Notes: generated from the sequence alone by a model not told the origin. A DNA stretch of 13,660 bases from SM23-73-3 sp964580215 (GCA_964580215.1 CAZOJT010000063.1:1-13660), one strand, 5' to 3'. Positions 1-7,194 are shown, counted from the stretch's first letter. Numbers and translations are program-made.

Positions 1-11
1 AAAGGGGGATG

Positions 12-27
12 CGTATGCATTCATACG
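12..27. repeat. CGTATG-N4-CATACG palindrome, copy 1
   Basis: Six-base arms CGTATG (12-17) and CATACG (22-27) flank CATT. The right half continues as ATTCATACGAAT (19-30), a 12-mer that recurs at 99-110 and 12588-12599. It is one of three full palindromes of this type in the window (also 80-95 and 12711-12726). Its function is unknown. It could be a REP-like dispersed element or a protein-binding site. Confidence 0.7.
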
Positions 28-70
28 AATTTCAAGTCAAGCCCAAAACAGGTGTAGGAGAAAAAATCAA

Positions 71-110
71 TGCGAAGCTCGTATGAGTGCATACGCACAT
101 TCATACGAAT
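71..110. repeat. CGTATG palindrome copy 2 plus adjacent half site
   Basis: A full palindrome CGTATG-AGTG-CATACG (80-95) is followed six bases later by another CATACG half site (102-107) inside ATTCATACGAAT. The spacer AGTG is the exact reverse complement of the CACT spacer in the copy at 12711-12726, so those two 16-mers are the same sequence in opposite orientation. The preceding GCGAAGC (72-78) also precedes the half site near 12581. Confidence 0.7.
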
Positions 111-428
111 AATAAGATGTAAACTGTTTCCTGCTCCTCTTAGTAAATACCAAAAATCCAAATTTTCCTCAAAAAAACAGGAAAAAATTGAAGTTCGCAT
201 TTTGGAAATACGCCATTTTTCAGTCTAACCCGTTGTTCTCTAAGGGCTTATTGGTAATAACGTTAAATTGAGAAAAGTTGATTTTTTAAGAAAAATTTAA
301 GGATTTTCTTAACCCCCAAAAGTTATCTTAGATTTGGAAAAAGAAAAAAACCAGGATGAGGTTATTCCCCTTCCTCTCATACTGGCTCTGGGTGGAGCCG
401 GTGGCCCCGCCGTTGGCGGGGCCCCTGG
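111..428. other. AT-rich leader with a perfect inverted repeat
   Basis: No gene was found here. TTAAGAAAA (286-294) and TTTTCTTAA (304-312) form a perfect 9-bp inverted repeat around a 9-base spacer. It could be an operator or a weak hairpin ahead of the large gene. I do not see a convincing sigma-70 promoter pair. Confidence 0.45.
403..423. repeat. GC-rich hairpin in the leader of the subtilase gene
   Basis: GGCCCCGCC (403-411), loop GTT, then GGCGGGGCC (415-423) make a perfect 9-bp stem. No T-run follows, so it is not an intrinsic terminator. A near copy, CCCCGCC-GAT-GGCGGGG, lies at 12471-12487, so this is probably a small dispersed palindrome. It could also act as a leader structure of the downstream mRNA. 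Confidence 0.6.
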
Positions 429-548
429 TTGAGAGAAAAAAGGACGGAAAAAGTGGAAAAAGCAAAACAAAAAAACAAAGAGGTGCTTATGAGAGAAAAA
501 ATGCAACAGTGGGGCTTTTCGGAACTGTTGAACTTTGACCCAAAACCT

Positions 549-563
549 GGAGGTGTTCAGATG
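549..563 (+). promoter_or_regulatory. Strong Shine-Dalgarno and alternative start of the subtilase gene
   Basis: GGAGGT (549-554) lies six bases before ATG 561, which is in frame with the large gene. The alternative start at 642 has only AAGGA (632-636), five bases upstream. Starting at 561 would give a long charged N-region (containing TKRRKAMKTR) ahead of the signal peptide. I keep 642, but the ribosome-binding evidence favours 561. Confidence 0.45.
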
Positions 564-641
564 AAACTCGATGATTTAAGACCAAACTCCACTTCTGTTA
601 ACCCGAAATCTATAACTACTTTCACAAAAAGAAGGAAAGCC

Positions 642-3600
642 ATGAAGACAAGAATCTTTATTCTGACGATACTCTTTGCTGCGATCTGTATGTTTTCATT
701 CTCTTCAGCGGAAGGCACGCCTTCTGATCAGCCCTACGCTTGCGAGGAGGATATAATCGAGGTGATGTTCGCGCAGGATTCTAAGGTGCGTCTCCGCGGA
801 GGTGCACTGGTCGATCTGGCAACGGATGCTCTGTCCGGCGTGGATCAAGTGCTGGCAAAATCTGCTGTGGTAGAATGGTATCGAATCTGTGACGTACCGG
901 AGGAGCGGCTGGATGAGATCCAGGCCAGAGGTGAGGCGAATACGGGCAAGCCTGTTTACAATTTGAACAACATCTATCGTCTGCGAATTCCAAAGGGACA
1001 TGATATCTGGGCAGTGAGCGCGGAGTTGGAAGCATTACCCGGCATCATACTTGCCCGACCTGTGCCGAAACCTATGCCTCTTCCCACTCCTCCCAATTAC
1101 GCTTCGTGTAACGGTGACACGTGTCAAGGTTACTTGCGCTCGGCGAGTTCCACTCCGACAGGAATTGACGCTGATTATGCCTGGACCCAAACCGGGGGAA
1201 ATGGAGCTGGCGTGACCGTGTGTGATCTGGAGTATGGTTGGAATTACAACCACGCTGATATCACCAAGGCTTTTGGCTCCCAAATCAATCCGAATCCGAT
1301 ATTCTATCCAGTTAACGCTGATACTAACCACGGCACCGCGGTCATTGGTGAGTTGGTTTCCGACAACAATGGCTGGGGAACCACTGGCATTTGCTATGGT
1401 GTATCTTTGAAAACCTGTGGCACGGTTTACCCCAATGCTACGACTTGGAACGTCCCTGGTGCAATGGCGTATGCGATTGCCGCTCTTTCCCCAGGTGATG
1501 TGATTCTCTTGGAACAGCAATGGGCATACACCTACGGTGGGTCGGACTACATTCCCATCGAGTGGTGGCTCAATTATTACCCAAACCCTCAAACGTTCAA
1601 TGGAGTCTATGCCGCTATTGTCAATGCGGTGTCGAATGGCATCCATGTGGTTGAAGCGGGAGGGAATGGCTATGTGAATACCGATTACCTCACTTGGCAT
1701 GGTAATTCAGGTGCTATCATCGTAGGGGCAGGAGGGGCATACCCTGGAGGCACTTGGACTCAAGGAGATTTAGCGAAACTTAACTTCTCCAGTTTTGGCA
1801 GACGTTTTGACCTTCAAGGCTGGGGCGAAAATGTGACCACCACAGGATACGGTAATCTATACAGCGCTGAAGGGTATAACTATTGGTACAGGAGAGACTT
1901 CGATGGGACCTCGAGTGCCTCTCCTGTCGTGGCGGGCGCGGTTGCCTGCTGCGTTGGGTATTGGAAGGCGAATATCTCCGCTACTCCGCCATCTCCATCC
2001 TATCTCCGAACTGTTTTGATAAACACAGGGACTCCTCAGGTCTCGCCTCAAACTGGGAAGATTGGTCCCAGACCAGACCTGCGGGCTGCGTTCACGGCAT
2101 TTAACGCCGAGTGGGTTGATCTGACTTATCCTCCCCTGGGAGAAGACATAACCTACAGCGCAGGTGTTGCCTGGGGCGATTATGATGGCGACGGTGACCT
2201 CGATGTTTATTTGACGCATAGTTGGTATCCCAACGAGCTTTTCAGGAATGAGGGGGACGGAGTTTTTGTTGACGCCACCAGCGGACCTTTGGGCGATTCA
2301 GATGCCGGCTCAGGCGTGGCTTGGGGAGACTATGATAATGATGGCGATCTGGATCTATACTTAGCGAACTGCACAACTGCCAACAAGCTTTTCCGAAACG
2401 AGGGTGGGGGGGTGTTCGTTGACGCAACCAGTGGACCCTTAGGGGACCCGGCATGTGGTATGGGTGTAGCTTGGGGGGATTTTGATAACGACGGCGATCT
2501 CGACATCTATTTGGCTAACGATGGTAGCGCTAATAAGCTTTTCCGAAACGATGGGGGCGGAAACTTTGTCGATGCCACAAGTGGTCCTTTGGGAGATACG
2601 GGAAATAGTTGGACTGTAGCTTGCGGGGATTATAACAATGACGGCGACCTTGACATCTATATCGTGAACTGGGGCACTGCCAACAGGCTTCTCCGAAACG
2701 ATGGCGGATTGGTATTTGTGGACATAACCAGTGGACCTTTGGGGGATGCACTAAAGGGTAAAGGGGTGGATTGGGGGGATTATGACAATGATGGTGATCT
2801 GGATCTCTACTTCGCCAACCAATACACTGGGAACAAGCTTCTGCGCAATGATGGTGGGGGGGTCTTTGTGGATGTTACCAGTGGACCCTTAGCGGATGGA
2901 GGAAACGTGAAAGGCGTGGCTTGGGGAGACTACGACAACGACGGCGACCTGGATTTATTCTTGGCGAAAGGTGATGGTGCAACTTTGGGTCCAAACAGGC
3001 TTTTACGTAACGATGGTGGCGGGGTCTTTGTTGATGCAACTTCCGGAGCCTTATCAGATTCGGGAATGTGGAGCGGATCAGCTTTGGGAGACTTCGACAA
3101 AGATGGCGATCTCGATCTGTATGTCGGCAACCTCTCTGGTGCCAACAAGTTATTCTTAAACCAGATAGGTTCCACAAACCACTGGCTTCACGTCAACTTG
3201 GTGGGAAGTGCGTCCAACAAATCAGCGATCGGTGCCCGCGTTCGCGCTGTCTCGGGTAGCTTATCCCAGATACGAGAAATTTCAGGGGGTTCTGGCTATA
3301 TGTCGCAGAACTCTTTGACCGTTGAGTTCGGATTGGGTTCCGCAACCGTGGTGGATACCCTGCAGATCCGGTGGCCATCTGGGAAATCCATAGATACGTA
3401 CACTAATGTTCCAGTGGACACGCTGTTGACACTTCATGAAGGAGGATTCACCCGCGGCGACGCCAATGGAGATGGGGTGATAGACCTGGGGGATATACTT
3501 TATTTAATAAGCTACCTATATAAAGGCGGTCCTGCTCCAAATCCTTTATGGACTGGAGATGCAAACTCTGACGGTGTGGTTGACCTGGGGGATATACTCT

Positions 3601-4430
3601 ATCTGGTCAGCTATCTGTATAAAGGAGGACCTGCTCCGTGTTCAGGAAAAGGGAGAGGTATTCTGACTAACACCTCCAGATTGAGTGGTAGTTTGGGGCA
3701 TGCAGATATCTCACTTATGCTGAAGAGTGATTCAGCAGATGAGAATTTGACTGGTTTTGCTAAAGTTTCTCCGGAAGGTTTTGATGAAGTCTCCCAAATT
3801 TCAGTGATAGGGAAGTTTGATCGGGATGTAGCAGGGGTGCATTTGGAGATTGACTTCAACCCGGATGAAGTTACCCTGCTGGATCCAGCCTTGACCCCCT
3901 TAACCAGAAGTCTCCAGCTCTTCTCTGGCACAAAGGATGGGACACAGAAGATCGGGATGGTGGATCTGTCGGGCGAAAACTTCCTTCCAACGGGAGAAGG
4001 GATTTTGGTCAATCTTAAAGCAAAAGGGAAAGATTTAACCAGCATCAAGATCAAGAAGGCGATAGTGTTAGGTCTGGATGCTATGCCACTTGACTTGGAG
4101 CTCTCCGGCGAACTAAGGTTCAGAGAAAGTAAAAACTCAGAATCTGTGCCCCAGCGTTTCTCCTTATCCCAGAACTATCCCAATCCCTTCAACCCCCAGA
4201 CCAGCATAAGATATGCTCTGCCACAAGATGCACAGGTGAGACTCATCATCTATAATATTTTAGGGAAGAAGGTCAAGACTCTGGTGGATGAGTTCCAGTC
4301 TGCTGGATATAAGACGGGGTGGTGGGATGGGAAGGATGAGAAAGGAGACCAGGTGGCAAGCGGAGTGTATTTTTACAGGCTGGAAGCTGACAAGTTCTCT
4401 GAGGTGAAGAAGATGATGATGGTGAGATAG
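642..4430 (+). CDS. Secreted multidomain subtilisin-like protease with VCBS repeats, UnbV domain, dockerin repeats and sorting domain
   Basis: This 1262-residue exported S8-family serine peptidase starts with a signal peptide (about 1-24: MKTR, then a hydrophobic stretch ending SFSSAEG). The catalytic residues are read as D195 (VTVCDLE), H230 (NHGTAVIG) and S424 (DGTSSASP), with N342 (AGGN) as the oxyanion residue. Then come seven FG-GAP/VCBS calcium repeats with DGDLD cores (about 492-845), an ASPIC/UnbV domain (about 846-934), two dockerin-type repeats (GDANGDG and GDANSDG, about 938-1000), a cohesin-like beta domain (about 1025-1160) and a FlgD-like/T9SS-type sorting domain from about 1173 (SLSQNYPNPFNP) to the end. 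It likely acts at the cell surface or outside. ATG 642 is chosen because it places the signal peptide at the N-terminus and follows AAGGA. An in-frame ATG at 561 with a stronger GGAGGT is the main alternative and would add 27 residues. The domain calls are firm; the substrate is unknown. Confidence 0.93.
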   Translation: MKTRIFILTILFAAICMFSFSSAEGTPSDQPYACEEDIIEVMFAQDSKVRLRGGALVDLATDALSGVDQVLAKSAVVEWYRICDVPEERLDEIQARGEANTGKPVYNLNNIYRLRIPKGHDIWAVSAELEALPGIILARPVPKPMPLPTPPNYASCNGDTCQGYLRSASSTPTGIDADYAWTQTGGNGAGVTVCDLEYGWNYNHADITKAFGSQINPNPIFYPVNADTNHGTAVIGELVSDNNGWGTTGICYGVSLKTCGTVYPNATTWNVPGAMAYAIAALSPGDVILLEQQWAYTYGGSDYIPIEWWLNYYPNPQTFNGVYAAIVNAVSNGIHVVEAGGNGYVNTDYLTWHGNSGAIIVGAGGAYPGGTWTQGDLAKLNFSSFGRRFDLQGWGENVTTTGYGNLYSAEGYNYWYRRDFDGTSSASPVVAGAVACCVGYWKANISATPPSPSYLRTVLINTGTPQVSPQTGKIGPRPDLRAAFTAFNAEWVDLTYPPLGEDITYSAGVAWGDYDGDGDLDVYLTHSWYPNELFRNEGDGVFVDATSGPLGDSDAGSGVAWGDYDNDGDLDLYLANCTTANKLFRNEGGGVFVDATSGPLGDPACGMGVAWGDFDNDGDLDIYLANDGSANKLFRNDGGGNFVDATSGPLGDTGNSWTVACGDYNNDGDLDIYIVNWGTANRLLRNDGGLVFVDITSGPLGDALKGKGVDWGDYDNDGDLDLYFANQYTGNKLLRNDGGGVFVDVTSGPLADGGNVKGVAWGDYDNDGDLDLFLAKGDGATLGPNRLLRNDGGGVFVDATSGALSDSGMWSGSALGDFDKDGDLDLYVGNLSGANKLFLNQIGSTNHWLHVNLVGSASNKSAIGARVRAVSGSLSQIREISGGSGYMSQNSLTVEFGLGSATVVDTLQIRWPSGKSIDTYTNVPVDTLLTLHEGGFTRGDANGDGVIDLGDILYLISYLYKGGPAPNPLWTGDANSDGVVDLGDILYLVSYLYKGGPAPCSGKGRGILTNTSRLSGSLGHADISLMLKSDSADENLTGFAKVSPEGFDEVSQISVIGKFDRDVAGVHLEIDFNPDEVTLLDPALTPLTRSLQLFSGTKDGTQKIGMVDLSGENFLPTGEGILVNLKAKGKDLTSIKIKKAIVLGLDAMPLDLELSGELRFRESKNSESVPQRFSLSQNYPNPFNPQTSIRYALPQDAQVRLIIYNILGKKVKTLVDEFQSAGYKTGWWDGKDEKGDQVASGVYFYRLEADKFSEVKKMMMVR
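2268..3170 (+). repeat. In-frame 150-bp tandem repeats encoding VCBS units
   Basis: The start of the V-D-A-T-S-G-P-L segment recurs at 2268, 2418, 2568, 2718 and 2868, exactly 150 bases apart. The next comes at 3030, 162 bases later, because of a four-residue insertion (around GDGATLGPN). The units are diverged but clearly homologous at the DNA level, for example DATSGPLGD and WGDYDNDGDLDLYLAN in each. The array spans seven beta-propeller-type calcium repeats. Confidence 0.9.
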
Positions 4431-4508
4431 CTCAGGTGTCCGACAAGAAAAGTAAGCTAATTGCAGAGATGTCAGACGAATTTTAAGACGGGTTAGTAGC
4501 CTAAATAA

Positions 4509-4569
4509 AAAGCCCTCTTGAGAAACTACCCCTAAATAACTTGACCTCAAGAGGGCTTTAATTTTTTTT
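4509..4569 (+). terminator. Intrinsic terminator of the subtilase gene
   Basis: AAAGCCCTCTTGAG (4509-4522) pairs perfectly with CTCAAGAGGGCTTT (4546-4559). The 14-bp stem has a 23-base loop and is followed by a run of eight T (4562-4569). It lies about 80 bases after the stop codon at 4430. The A-rich left flank could also serve transcription from the other strand. Confidence 0.88.
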
Positions 4570-4755
4570 CATTCTGCACCTCACAGCTGATTAGTTAGAT
4601 TAAGCTGATAGGTTGTTATAAACATTCGTTTAATCCGTTCCATCTGCTGTGAATATTTTACTCCAGGGGGAAGGTATCATCACCCGCAATGGTCTCTTGT
4701 GGATGATAACATCCACAAGAAACCAAACGCGTAGCGGAGGGTTTATCCCTCCGGC

Positions 4756-4776
4756 GCGAAGCCGTGAAGGCTTCGC
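4756..4776. repeat. GCGAAGCC hairpin repeat, copy 1
   Basis: GCGAAGCC (4756-4763), loop GTGAA, GGCTTCGC (4769-4776) form an 8-bp stem. An identical 21-base copy lies at 10018-10038, so this is a dispersed palindromic repeat. Confidence 0.75.
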
Positions 4777-4783
4777 TCTTGTT

Positions 4784-4899
4784 GGGGCGGGGGTTGTACC
4801 CCCGCCCCTCTATGCGGACAAGGGTGCAACCCCTGTCCGATCTGGTAAGTCCTCAGCAAGGTTATCTTCCTTCTATGGGCAGGAATGCAACTCCTGCCC
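4784..4899. repeat. Cluster of three related hairpins with different stems
   Basis: Three hairpins of about 25 bases sit in a row: 4784-4808 (GGGGCGGGGG, loop TTGTA), 4815-4839 (CGGACAAGGGT, loop GCA) and 4877-4899 (GGGCAGGAAT, loop GCA). Their stem sequences differ but the arms still pair, and the loop core TTGCA/TGCAA is kept. The single A-C mismatch in each of the second and third becomes a G-U wobble when read from the minus strand, so minus-strand RNA folds best. No gene is present here. Confidence 0.65.
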
Positions 4900-4912
4900 G
4901 AACAGAGAATTT

Positions 4913-4981
4913 GTCAAGCAGGCTGTCCTACGGATCCGTCTGCCCAGACGGGCAAGTGTCCGCTTGGACGCCATGCTTGAC
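4913..4981. repeat. Nested inverted repeats
   Basis: GTCAAGC (4913-4919) and GCTTGAC (4975-4981) enclose two further hairpins: CCGTCT-GCCC-AGACGG (4936-4951) and GTCC-GCTT-GGAC (4958-4969). Together they could fold as a multi-branched structure. It continues the hairpin cluster just upstream. Confidence 0.5.
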
Positions 4982-5003
4982 CTACAAAACTAACTATACA
5001 CTC

Positions 5004-5035
5004 AACTGGTATTTCTGACCTTTCTGGGCTTTCTG
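5004..5035. repeat. 9-bp minisatellite, CAGAAAGGT type, copy 1
   Basis: On the minus strand this reads CAGAAAGCC, CAGAAAGGT, CAGAAATAC, CAGTT: a 9-base period. It closely matches part of the array at 5764-5815. Confidence 0.65.
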
Positions 5036-5085
5036 TAGCTCATTTTCGTTTTTTTTCAGCCTTCCTTGAATGATGATGTTTGACC

Positions 5086-5117
5086 GGTGGTTCTGGTGCA
5101 TCTGGTGCTTCTGGTGG
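5086..5117. repeat. 9-bp minisatellite, TCTGGTGCA type
   Basis: Plus-strand units GGTTCTGGT, GCATCTGGT, GCTTCTGGT follow a 9-base period. On the minus strand it reads as Pro-Glu-Ala/Pro-Asp-Ala/Pro-Glu-Pro triplets, but there is no sign of a real gene around it. Confidence 0.6.
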
Positions 5118-5133
5118 TTTTTTTATTTTTTTC

Positions 5134-5497
5134 TCACTTTTCCTCCAAACAGTTCTCAGGCAAAGAATTATGGGCGTTGGTATCTGTGTCCTGAGAAAGA
5201 AGTTGGTCGTCCCAGAGGATGGCGGAGCACCCGTTGGGTGTTTTCGCCTTTCTAAAGCCCATGGTGGAAAGGAGCCTGCCAAGGCGGGAGTAAGTGAGCT
5301 GACTTTCTTTGGATCTGTTCTGGTTGAAAGTATCGGTGATGGTTTTAACCGGAAGAATACCATTTGTTACGAGGTATTTTAATCCTGCGATAGTATTGGT
5401 GATTTGAGATTCGAGGTCGAGGGGTTCGGTTTCGGGATAGAGTTTTGGTAATTCCTCATTTTTTATCGCTTCTATTTCCTGCCAGAAGAATTTTTCG
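5134..5497 (-). pseudogene. C-terminal remnant of an unidentified gene, possibly of a primase/helicase-type protein
   Basis: The minus frame from about 5497 down to the stop at 5134 gives about 120 residues of protein-like composition, beginning FFWQEIEAIKNEELPKL and containing ITNTIAGLKYLVTNGILPVK and YSRLGRLLSTMGFRKA. The helix-rich pattern resembles a winged-helix tail such as those on primase or helicase proteins of mobile elements, but that is a weak impression. The open frame continues upstream only through repeats (the 24-bp unit reads ERSETHRA; a 9-bp array reads QXX triplets), so the original N-terminus is missing. I treat it as a fragment, not a functional 331-residue protein. Confidence 0.45.
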
Positions 5498-5545
5498 GCC
5501 CTATGGGTTTCACTCCGTTCAGCCCTATGGGTTTCACTCCGTTCA
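5498..5545. repeat. Two exact 24-bp tandem repeats with a third diverged copy
   Basis: The 24 bases at 5498-5521 are repeated exactly at 5522-5545 (core CCTATGGGTTTCACTCCG). A diverged relative lies at 5566-5589 (CCTATGGATTTCGCTTCG). Read on the minus strand the unit encodes ERSETHRA. The unit length is a multiple of three, so it leaves the minus reading frame open. Confidence 0.8.
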
Positions 5546-5620
5546 ACTTCCGAGGTCTTAGCCACTCCTATGGATTTCGCTTCGCTCAGCCCCCCACAAG
5601 GGGAGAGGGAATAGAATATT

Positions 5621-5647
5621 GTCGGGTAGCCCTTCGGGCAACCCGAC
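5621..5647. repeat. Long hairpin
   Basis: GTCGGGT (5621-5627) pairs with ACCCGAC (5641-5647), and inside it GCCC (5629-5632) pairs with GGGC (5636-5639) around TTC. The arms share GTCGGGT with the two-hairpin elements at 6049 and 9801, so it may be a relative or fragment of that family. Confidence 0.6.
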
Positions 5648-5651
5648 CTAC

Positions 5652-5690
5652 GAACTTGCGGGACTTGCTGGACATGCGGGACTTGCGGAT
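5652..5690. repeat. 9-bp minisatellite, GGACTTGCG type
   Basis: Units GAACTTGCG, GGACTTGCT, GGACATGCG, GGACTTGCG run head to tail on the plus strand with a strict 9-base period. This is the third of four such arrays between 5.0 and 5.8 kb, each with its own unit sequence family. Confidence 0.65.
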
Positions 5691-5763
5691 GGCTGTTTTT
5701 CATTTTTTTCAGTTGTCCTGCGGTATGAGCTTTGCCGTTCATACCAAAGGACATAGCGGACCT

Positions 5764-5815
5764 GCGATACTGGTGTTTCTGACCTTTCTGGCGATTCTGG
5801 CCTTTCTGATATCCG
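5764..5815. repeat. 9-bp minisatellite, CAGAAAGGT type, copy 2
   Basis: The minus strand reads CAGAAAGGC, CAGAATCGC, CAGAAAGGT, CAGAAACAC, CAGTATCGC. The run CAGAAAGGTCAGAAA(C/T)ACCAG is shared with the array at 5004-5035. A separate short inverted repeat, GGTATGA/TCATACC, lies just upstream at 5722-5745. Confidence 0.65.
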
Positions 5816-6048
5816 TTTTGGTTTTTTTCTCTGTCATTGCATGGTACTTCAAGGGGGATTATTGATCTCACACATGACAAGTATCTGCGCACATAGCTTC
5901 TGTTCATCATCGTGACGTAAACAAGATTCTGCACTCCAAAAGCCTGTTTTTCACTCTCCAATAACGGTGGAGCTATCCTTTTCACCATTGAAGCGATGGT
6001 GAAAATGCTCTTGCTGAAAAGAAGGACAAGGAGGTAGGTGGGATGTAT

Positions 6049-6111
6049 GTGCCGGTCGGGTCCCCCGACCCGACCGGGACTTGCCGCCAGGTCAGGGGAC
6101 CTGGCGGGCAC
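6049..6111. repeat. Two-hairpin palindromic element, copy A
   Basis: Outer arms GTGCC (6049-6053) and GGCAC (6107-6111) enclose two strong hairpins: GGTCGGGT..ACCCGACC (6054-6075) and CCGCCAGGTC..GACCTGGCGG (6084-6107). The same layout occurs at 9801-9870. It interrupts the ORF that starts at 6257 and is read through in frame, giving the peptide VPVGSGDPTGT, which also appears (as FPVGSGDPKGT) in the other copy. It is a probable REP/MITE-like insertion. Confidence 0.78.
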
Positions 6112-6257
6112 AGATATTCGACGACACAATCTGCGTAGTAATACGGGATTTTCTTGACATCGCCGGGAAGAAATAGCTTCGAGTGGTTCGTAAAGAAATT
6201 GTTCTTGCCCCAGTCTAACTCAAGTTTTCCAAGACCGAGGCTAATCATTGAACCCAT
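6112..6257 (-). pseudogene. 5' end of a truncated cassette gene, possibly of a HEPN/Toprim-associated type
   Basis: ATG 6257 follows AAAGGGA on the minus strand and opens about 49 residues beginning MGSMISLGLGKLELDWGKNN, with LFLPGDVKKIPYYYAD further on. The text then runs into the palindromic element at 6111-6049 and loses protein character, so the gene is broken after roughly 50 codons. The start lies about 30 bases after the attC-like site at 6289-6345, which is where a next cassette gene would begin. The N-terminus vaguely recalls HEPN/Toprim-associated proteins in my memory; I cannot verify this and give it low weight. Confidence 0.5.
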
Positions 6258-6288
6258 TTTGGTATTCCCTTTAGGAAACGCCCTTTGC

Positions 6289-6345
6289 GCCTAACGAGAA
6301 GCCGTGTTGCCCCGCAGCACAGCCGTGGGCCACCCATCTTTGTTA
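6289..6345 (-). other. Integron attC-like recombination site, site 1
   Basis: In the minus orientation the site begins TAAC (6345-6342) and ends GTTAGGC (6295-6289), which fits the R' consensus GTTRRRY exactly. TAAC (6292-6295) pairs with GTTA (6342-6345). After unpaired spacers of about eight bases, GTG+GCCC (6304-6306, 6309-6312) pairs with GGGC+CAC (6327-6330, 6331-6333), leaving TT (6307-6308) extrahelical. Extrahelical bases on one arm are a hallmark of attC. The TAA stop codon of the upstream HEPN-like gene (6343-6345) lies inside the R box, as is common in cassettes. Confidence 0.68.
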
Positions 6346-7194
6346 TTTAGGTGGAGGAGGATAGCTTGTTGGGTCTCCACCTGATGCTCTGATTGACATT
6401 CTTATTTTGTCATGAGCATCTAAGATGACTCCATATTTATAAAACTTATGCCAGGCTTGAATGCTGATATTTAAGATGATCTTTGTAAAGAACTCTTGTC
6501 GCATCAGTAATTCTTCGAATGACTGAAAAGGCATCGCATTGTCGTGAACAATGGAATGTCTTTCATTAAATATCTCAGAAAGCTTCTCGTCATTCCAATC
6601 GGCAAACTGAAGCTGCACTTCTTCGGTAAAATCACTCCACGAGAATACTTTATCTGTCTTTATTCCAATATTATCAAATGCCTTTAGAATTTCTTTTGTT
6701 CCTTGCCTAATTATGTGGTCAGTAGATTTCTGGACAAATTCATTTAATACATCATCATAGTTCGTATGCTTCAAGAATTGTTCCACGGTAATATTTTTGT
6801 CTTTCGAAAGGCTAAGCAACGTCTGAGAATTAGCCTTGAAGATCACATCAAAGACGTGCTCGAAAAAAAGCTCCATAACCGTGCACATCATTACTAAGCT
6901 CAAATTCAGAACCGTTTTCTTTGAGTCGTTGAATTTCTTTACGTATGAGTCCTTAATTGCTTCTTCAGCTTGCAGTGCAAATGCCTCAAATTCCTTTTCG
7001 GAAAGAACTCCTTTCTTTACAAACCTTGCATCTCTGACCAAATCGGCAATGCCACCCATCCATTTGGTAAGTGACTTTTTCTTCACTACAGGTTCATCCA
7101 TCGCATTTAGTGCGTAATCAAGAAACACGTAAACGTCTGATAATTTGCCCATAAACAAGATAGTTTCTATAACACGCGTTTTCTTAGAATCCAT
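6343..7194 (-). CDS. HEPN-like protein of a gene cassette (283 aa)
   Basis: The protein is helix-rich and has no signal peptide. Near its C-terminal third it carries NERHSIVHDN, with R212 and H217 forming an R-x4-H motif. That motif, in a helix after an acidic stretch, is the active-site signature of HEPN ribonucleases, including those used in toxin-antitoxin and abortive-infection systems. ATG 7194 is preceded by AGAGG eight bases upstream. Its stop codon overlaps the R box of attC-like site 1, and another attC-like site precedes it, so gene plus site form one cassette. The tail ends in SYPPPPK, an odd proline run encoded by DNA next to the recombination site. A defence or RNase role is inferred; a non-catalytic MAE_28990-type HEPN protein is possible. 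Confidence 0.72.
   Translation of the reverse strand: MDSKKTRVIETILFMGKLSDVYVFLDYALNAMDEPVVKKKSLTKWMGGIADLVRDARFVKKGVLSEKEFEAFALQAEEAIKDSYVKKFNDSKKTVLNLSLVMMCTVMELFFEHVFDVIFKANSQTLLSLSKDKNITVEQFLKHTNYDDVLNEFVQKSTDHIIRQGTKEILKAFDNIGIKTDKVFSWSDFTEEVQLQFADWNDEKLSEIFNERHSIVHDNAMPFQSFEELLMRQEFFTKIILNISIQAWHKFYKYGVILDAHDKIRMSIRASGGDPTSYPPPPK

Noticed and set aside
240..330. A sigma-70 promoter for the subtilase gene (TTGAGA near 268)
   Set aside because: The only possible -10 at a suitable distance is a plain A-run, so support is too weak to list.
1035..1700. A 221-codon minus-strand frame inside the subtilase gene
   Set aside because: It is antisense to the catalytic domain, where D195, H230, N342 and S424 are clearly encoded on the plus strand.
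4649..4993. A 114-codon plus-strand frame
   Set aside because: It consists of hairpin repeats read as codons, with no ribosome-binding site and no domain-like sequence.
5134..6129. A 331-codon open frame on the minus strand
   Set aside because: It strings together a two-hairpin palindrome, 9-bp minisatellites and the 24-bp repeat. Only about the last 120 codons look protein-like, so I list that part as a remnant.
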